From assembly GCA_025928415.1 (NCBI GenBank), contig JAICJK010000083.1, positions 1-8,356 of the forward strand: a DNA stretch of 8,356 nt. Direction: 5' to 3'. The first letter of the stretch is position 1, and each line of letters opens with the position of its first letter. Source of the stretch: Solirubrobacteraceae bacterium (GTDB taxonomy: Bacteria; Actinomycetota; Thermoleophilia; Solirubrobacterales; Solirubrobacteraceae). The position numbers and the translations under genes are program-made. This document shows positions 5,094-8,356 of this stretch, piece after piece. The notes under the pieces were generated by a model, which ran no database searches, was not told where the DNA came from, and worked only from the letters and a program-made list of their open reading frames with translations.

Positions 5094-6287
5094 TCAAACG
5101 GGTGAGTTCGTCACCCCGCCGGTGACGTAGCTCACCGGCGCGGCGATGCGGGTGGCGAGCGCCTGCAGCGAGTACTCGGCCTCGGCCAGCTCACGCCCGC
5201 GTGCGGCGATGGCGGGCGCGCCGTCCGTCAGCACGCCGGCGACCTGTGCCGCGAACGCGTCCGCGTCCGCGCCGGCCAGGAAGTGCTCGCCGGCGCGGAC
5301 CTCCAGGCCGCGGGCCGCGAGCGGCGTCGCCACGACGGGGACGCCGTACGCGAGCGCCTCCACGAACTTCAGGGGCGACCCTCCGCTCTGCAGGAGCGGG
5401 ACGGCGACGCAGCCGGCGGTCGCGTAGAGCGCCGCCAGGTCCTCGACGAAGCCCTCGACGGCGATCCGCTCGTCCTGGCCGGGCCAGGGCTCGAGCCCGC
5501 GCCCGGCCAGCGTGAGCCGCACGTCCGGCAGCTCTCGCCACACCCGCGGGAGGACCTCGTCGACGAGGAACGCCAGCCCGTGGCGGTTGGGCGGGTAGTG
5601 GAAGTCGCCGACCATGAGCAGGCGGCGGGTGCCGGCGGCGCCGCGGTCGCCGGCACCGGCGCGGGACGCGTCGGCGGCCGGGCGGATCGCGTCGACGTCG
5701 ACGACGTTGGGCACGTAGCGCAGCCGCGCCGCGGGCACCAGGTCGCGCGCCATCGCGACGTCCTCGCGGCTGACCATCCACGACTCCGCGGCCATGCGCA
5801 GGATCCGGCGCTCGGTGCGCAGGACGGCGAGGCGGTCGAGGCGGCTCTCGCCGTGGCCGGGGTAGCGGTAGGACGACTCGATGTTGTGGGCGTTGTAGAT
5901 CAGCGGGCGCCGCCGCGCCCAGCTCAGCATCGCCACCGCGCAGGCGGTGTCGCCGACGATGACGCGGCCGCGGCGCTCGGCGGCCGCGAGGCGCTCGGCG
6001 ACCTGGGCGATCTCCGGGCTCACGCCGCGCGCCCACTGCTGCGGGACGCCGCGCAGGCACAGGCTCGCGTACGTCGTCAGCCGGTGCGCGCCGCGGGACG
6101 GGCGGATCGGGTGGAAGCGCAGGTCCTCGATCGCCTGGTACTCGGGCGACGGCGCGTCCGCGCCGTGGGGGACGTAGGCCAGGTCCACGGGGCCGAGCGA
6201 GGCCAGCGCCCGGATGCACATGTAGGTCCGCAGCGCGCGCCCGGTGCCGAGCGTCGGCGCGAAGGCGGAGATGTAGAGATCGCTCAC
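5094..6287 (-). CDS. GT4-type glycosyltransferase (GT-B fold), surface polysaccharide type
   Basis: This 397-residue predicted glycosyltransferase should move a sugar from a nucleotide-sugar donor to a lipid-linked or polysaccharide acceptor at the inner face of the membrane. The N-terminal acceptor domain (about 1-200) opens with LYISAFAPTLGTGRALRTYM and contains YNAHNIES (131-138). YVPNVVD (191-197) marks the interdomain region. The donor-binding domain has GDFHYPPN (227-234), AGRGLEPWPG and SPLKFVEALAYGVPVVAT (304-321). The first Glu of the EX7E motif is absent (Gly-Gly-Ser there); E310 remains. This pattern is seen in the group that includes the glycosyltransferases of PEP-CTERM/XrtA clusters. 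There is no signal peptide or membrane segment. The start is a GTG overlapping the stop of the hydrolase (GTGA), so translation is probably coupled. Donor and acceptor cannot be read from the sequence. Confidence 0.92.
   Translation of the reverse strand: MSDLYISAFAPTLGTGRALRTYMCIRALASLGPVDLAYVPHGADAPSPEYQAIEDLRFHPIRPSRGAHRLTTYASLCLRGVPQQWARGVSPEIAQVAERLAAAERRGRVIVGDTACAVAMLSWARRRPLIYNAHNIESSYRYPGHGESRLDRLAVLRTERRILRMAAESWMVSREDVAMARDLVPAARLRYVPNVVDVDAIRPAADASRAGAGDRGAAGTRRLLMVGDFHYPPNRHGLAFLVDEVLPRVWRELPDVRLTLAGRGLEPWPGQDERIAVEGFVEDLAALYATAGCVAVPLLQSGGSPLKFVEALAYGVPVVATPLAARGLEVRAGEHFLAGADADAFAAQVAGVLTDGAPAIAARGRELAEAEYSLQALATRIAAPVSYVTGGVTNSPV
5109..5127. repeat. Inverted repeat at the 3' end of the glycosyltransferase gene
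   Basis: CGTCACC and GGTGACG form a 7-base stem with a 5-base loop, within the last codons of the gene and about 12 bases before its stop. No T-run follows. It could slow transcription at the end of the operon, or be coding sequence that pairs by chance. Confidence 0.25.
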
Positions 6288-8137
6288 GCCTGCGCGGCGC
6301 CCGCGGCGGCGCGGCCCGGCTGCGTCCGGGCGAGCTCGGCCTCGAGCGACCGGTCGACGATCTCGTGCACCTGCCGCTGGAGCCACACGGGCCGCAGCGT
6401 ATGGGTGTCGGCGGACACCGGGAGGTGCTCGAGGCGCAGGTTCGGCCAGCGGTTCAGGCGCTCCAGCCGGCCCTCGCGCTCGAAGTCGGCGTGGAGCGGC
6501 TCGTCGCCGGCGAAGAGCAGCAGGGCGGCGGTGCCCCGGTCGCGCAGCGCGTCGAACGCCAGGTCGAGCTCGTCGCCCCCGGCCGCGCGCAGGCGGCGGC
6601 GGGCGGCCAGGCGGCCCGCGAGCCGGAGCGGGGCGAGCGCGGCCCGGCGCAGCAGCGCGCCGGCGATCACGAACGGCTTGACGAAGTCGACCTCGCCGCG
6701 CACGATGCGCCGCCAGGTGCCGGCCTTCAGGATGGCGCCGCGGTACATCGCGCCCTCGCGGCGGGCGTAGACCCACGGATCCCAGATCAGCGCGCGGGGG
6801 TTCAGGAGCTGGACGGCGGCGACGCGCGGGTCCTGCACCGCGGTGTGCAGCGACCAGTAGGCCCCTGAGCACAGGCCGACGAGCACGAACCGGCCCGGCA
6901 GGCCGCGCGCCTCGAGCTCGTCGAGCAGCGAGCGGACCTGACCGACGTACTCGGGGACGTAGAAGGCGGCGACGTCGGCGAAGGCGTCCGTGTCGCCGTC
7001 GGCGTCGCCGATGCCGGCGAGGTCGACCCGCAGCGTCGGGACGCCGCGCGCCGCCCAGCGCCGGGCGATCTCCACCCACATGCGGTTCGGGCCGGTGCGG
7101 CGCTGCGGCCCCGCGTTCAGGAGCACCGCGGTCAGGCCGGCCCGCTCACACGTGGGCTCGGCGAGCACGCCGAACAGCGCCGGGTCGAGCCGGTCCAGGG
7201 CCAGCGGCGTCTCCCGGATGCGGTCGGCGCCGCACTCGAGCTCGACCGACGCGCGCTGCGCGACCGGCTCCGCGGGGAGCGCGGCGGCCGGCGCGGGATC
7301 TCGGGCGGCGGGAAGGCCGGCGTCCAGCCACGCCGACACGGCGGCGAAGACGGCGCGCGGCGGGCGCGCCTCCTGCGGCTCGACAAGCATCGCGGCGTAC
7401 CCCGGGCCGGGGGCCACGGTGACCGGGGTGCCGGCGGCCTCCAGCGCGGTGCGCAGGCGCCGGTCCGGTGCGATCCCGTCGCGCTCGAGCAGCAGCGCGC
7501 GGCAGGCGGCGGGCAGCGGGCCGGCGTCCGCCAGGTCCAGCGCCTCGAGCGCGGCGACCGTCGCCGGGCTCATCACGTAGCCGCCGGCGGCCAGCGAGCC
7601 GGCCCCGAGCGGTGGCTCGTCCGGCACGCCCGCGTCCAGCAGCGGCCCGTCCTCCATGCGCCCGAAGGCGCGCAGCTCGCGCAGCAGCGTGCGGCCGCGG
7701 GCCGGCGTCGCCCACAGCACGAGCTCGTCGATCGGGGCGCCCGCGGCGAGCGCCGCGACGGCCAGCATGCCGCCCAGCCCGATGCCGAGCGCGACGATGC
7801 GCGGGCTGCCGTCGGTGGCGCGCAGCCAGCGGGCCGCATCGGCGACCGCGCGCGGCCAGGCATCGAGGCGGCCGGCGCCACCGGGGCCGGTGGCGCCGCC
7901 CGGGCTGTCGCCGGTCCCGGGCAGCTCGAGGCGCAGCGTGGGGCGGCCCTCGGCGGCCAGGTGCTCGGCCCAGTCGCGCCGGCTGCGGTAGGAGCACATG
8001 TCCTCCCAGCCGAAGGGCGGGCAGAAGAGCACGGCCAAGCGCGGGACGGCAGGGCCGGCGGCCGGGTGGAACAGGCCGAAGGCGGGCTCGGGGCCCGCGC
8101 CGAGGTACACCGGCCGCGCGGGGGGCGGGGCGCTCAT
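6284..8137 (-). CDS. Tandem alpha/beta hydrolase, first domain degenerate, second with Cys nucleophile
   Basis: This 617-residue protein contains two alpha/beta-hydrolase domains joined by an Ala/Pro-rich linker (about 272-296). Domain 1 (about 8-270) keeps the fold signature LAVLFCPPFGWEDMCSYRS and LRLELPGTGDS, but its nucleophile elbow is G118-I-G-L-G122, with Gly120 where Ser is expected, and no catalytic His is evident near GYAAMLVEP. Domain 2 (about 310-600) has AVLLNAGPQRRTGPNR, LRVDLAGIGD and the elbow G421-L-C-S-G425 with Cys423 in the nucleophile position; D545 (FAGDEPLH) and H579 (SADTHTL) are candidate triad partners. Domain 1 resembles exosortase-A-associated hydrolases of polysaccharide clusters. 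There is no signal peptide. The ATG at 8137 has a GGGGAG 8 bases upstream; the earlier in-frame start at 8212 falls within the repeat-rich spacer and is rejected. The stop overlaps the glycosyltransferase start. An acyl or ester transfer or removal on a polysaccharide precursor is plausible, but the substrate is unknown. Confidence 0.9.
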   Translation of the reverse strand: MSAPPPARPVYLGAGPEPAFGLFHPAAGPAVPRLAVLFCPPFGWEDMCSYRSRRDWAEHLAAEGRPTLRLELPGTGDSPGGATGPGGAGRLDAWPRAVADAARWLRATDGSPRIVALGIGLGGMLAVAALAAGAPIDELVLWATPARGRTLLRELRAFGRMEDGPLLDAGVPDEPPLGAGSLAAGGYVMSPATVAALEALDLADAGPLPAACRALLLERDGIAPDRRLRTALEAAGTPVTVAPGPGYAAMLVEPQEARPPRAVFAAVSAWLDAGLPAARDPAPAAALPAEPVAQRASVELECGADRIRETPLALDRLDPALFGVLAEPTCERAGLTAVLLNAGPQRRTGPNRMWVEIARRWAARGVPTLRVDLAGIGDADGDTDAFADVAAFYVPEYVGQVRSLLDELEARGLPGRFVLVGLCSGAYWSLHTAVQDPRVAAVQLLNPRALIWDPWVYARREGAMYRGAILKAGTWRRIVRGEVDFVKPFVIAGALLRRAALAPLRLAGRLAARRRLRAAGGDELDLAFDALRDRGTAALLLFAGDEPLHADFEREGRLERLNRWPNLRLEHLPVSADTHTLRPVWLQRQVHEIVDRSLEAELARTQPGRAAAGAAQA

Positions 8138-8145
8138 AGGGCAAG

Positions 8146-8151
8146 CTCCCC
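8146..8151 (-). promoter_or_regulatory. Ribosome binding site of the tandem hydrolase gene
   Basis: GGGGAG on the minus strand sits 8 bases before the ATG at 8137 and decides that start over the longer in-frame one. Its upstream edge touches the direct repeats of the spacer, so hairpins there could affect access by ribosomes. Confidence 0.6.
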
Positions 8152-8179
8152 GCGATGTTCGCGCAGCGCGATGTTCGCG
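8151..8179. repeat. 13-base direct repeat, two copies
   Basis: CGCGATGTTCGCG occurs at 8151-8163 and 8167-8179, a 16-base period. The second copy runs into the first hairpin of the spacer. Both lie just upstream of the hydrolase ribosome binding site. Confidence 0.65.
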
Positions 8180-8243
8180 AAGCGAACTCGCACTGCCGGC
8201 GCCAGCCGGCACGAGCTCGCAATGCTTCGGCGCAGCCGAAGCA
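8173..8243. repeat. Array of three hairpins with a repeated spacer (REP-like)
   Basis: Three perfect inverted repeats follow one another. GTTCGC/GCGAAC has a 3-base loop (8173-8187). TGCCGGC/GCCGGCA has a 4-base loop (8194-8211). TGCTTCGGC/GCCGAAGCA has a 3-base loop (8223-8243). The junctions are related: CGAACTCGCACTGC at 8183-8196 and CGAGCTCGCAATGC at 8212-8225 match at 12 of 14 positions with a 29-base period. The array fills the gap between the hydrolase gene and the upstream gene, and the 9-base stem begins 3 bases after that gene's stop. It could be a REP/BIME-like dispersed element, an mRNA-stabilising or processing site, or a weak terminator. No T-run follows any stem. Confidence 0.7.
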
Positions 8244-8246
8244 CGC

Positions 8247-8356
8247 TCACGCCGGCACCCCCTCGGCGACGCCGGCGGCGACGCGCACGCGGCCGTCCAG
8301 GTTCAGCGCGGTGACCGCGGCGCGCGGCCACGGCGTGCCGGGCACGCGGGCGCGCA
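8247..8356 (-). CDS. 3' end of an unrecognised gene (partial)
   Basis: An open frame enters from the right edge and stops at the TGA at 8249-8247, giving about 35 C-terminal residues that end in LNLDGRVRVAAGVAEGVPA. Nearly every codon ends in G or C, matching the other genes of the window, while the competing frames here are rich in Arg and look like shadows. The fragment is too short to assign a family. Its strand and its 109-base distance from the hydrolase gene suggest that it belongs to the same polysaccharide-related run, possibly in one transcript that crosses the hairpin array. The start lies outside the window. Confidence 0.5.
   Translation of the reverse strand, partial: RARVPGTPWPRAAVTALNLDGRVRVAAGVAEGVPA

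Noticed and set aside
6288..7079. Upstream extension of the glycosyltransferase frame
   Set aside because: It overlaps the second domain of the hydrolase in another frame and is Arg-rich shadow; the GTG at 6287 starts the GT domain.
8138..8331. Short minus-strand open frames across the hairpin spacer
   Set aside because: Composition follows the repeats and poly-Arg shadow; no domain is seen and the hydrolase start at 8137 has a good ribosome binding site.

Overview
The window comes from a very GC-rich bacterium; codon third positions are almost all G or C. Short start/stop overlaps between genes, a MerR protein with a DICT domain, an ECF sigma factor, paired NarL-type response regulators and XrtA-like polysaccharide genes all point to Actinomycetota. 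A Thermoleophilia/Solirubrobacterales member is my guess, made from gene content only. No mobile element, CRISPR array, tRNA or rRNA was seen, and no stretch without a gene exceeds 300 bases (the longest gap is 174 bases).

Left block (3-3254): a plus-strand pair, an SRPBCC protein and a class I CPD photolyase (phr) joined by an ATGA overlap, runs head-on into a minus-strand pair, an ECF sigma factor and a MerR-DICT regulator also joined by an ATGA overlap. The last genes of the two pairs overlap tail to tail by 13 bases. This resembles the LitR/LitS-type light-response arrangement (MerR regulator, ECF sigma factor, photolyase). Here, however, the MerR protein has a DICT sensory domain and no recognisable B12-binding domain. 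Light or UV control of photorepair is the likely theme, but it is an inference.

Middle block (3351-4961): two separate minus-strand NarL/LuxR-type response regulators with no histidine kinase beside them. The first has Glu in place of the phospho-acceptor Asp. The second keeps the Asp but has a changed acidic pair. Both carry the same 10-base sequence directly before the start codon.

Right block (5094-8356): a minus-strand run made of the 3' end of an unrecognised gene, a 109-base spacer packed with three hairpins and direct repeats, a 617-residue tandem alpha/beta hydrolase, and a GT4-type glycosyltransferase joined to the hydrolase by a GTGA overlap. The glycosyltransferase and the double hydrolase resemble genes of exopolysaccharide/exosortase-A-associated clusters, so this is probably the promoter-distal end of a surface-polysaccharide operon. 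The two orphan response regulators lie between this operon and the photorepair module.
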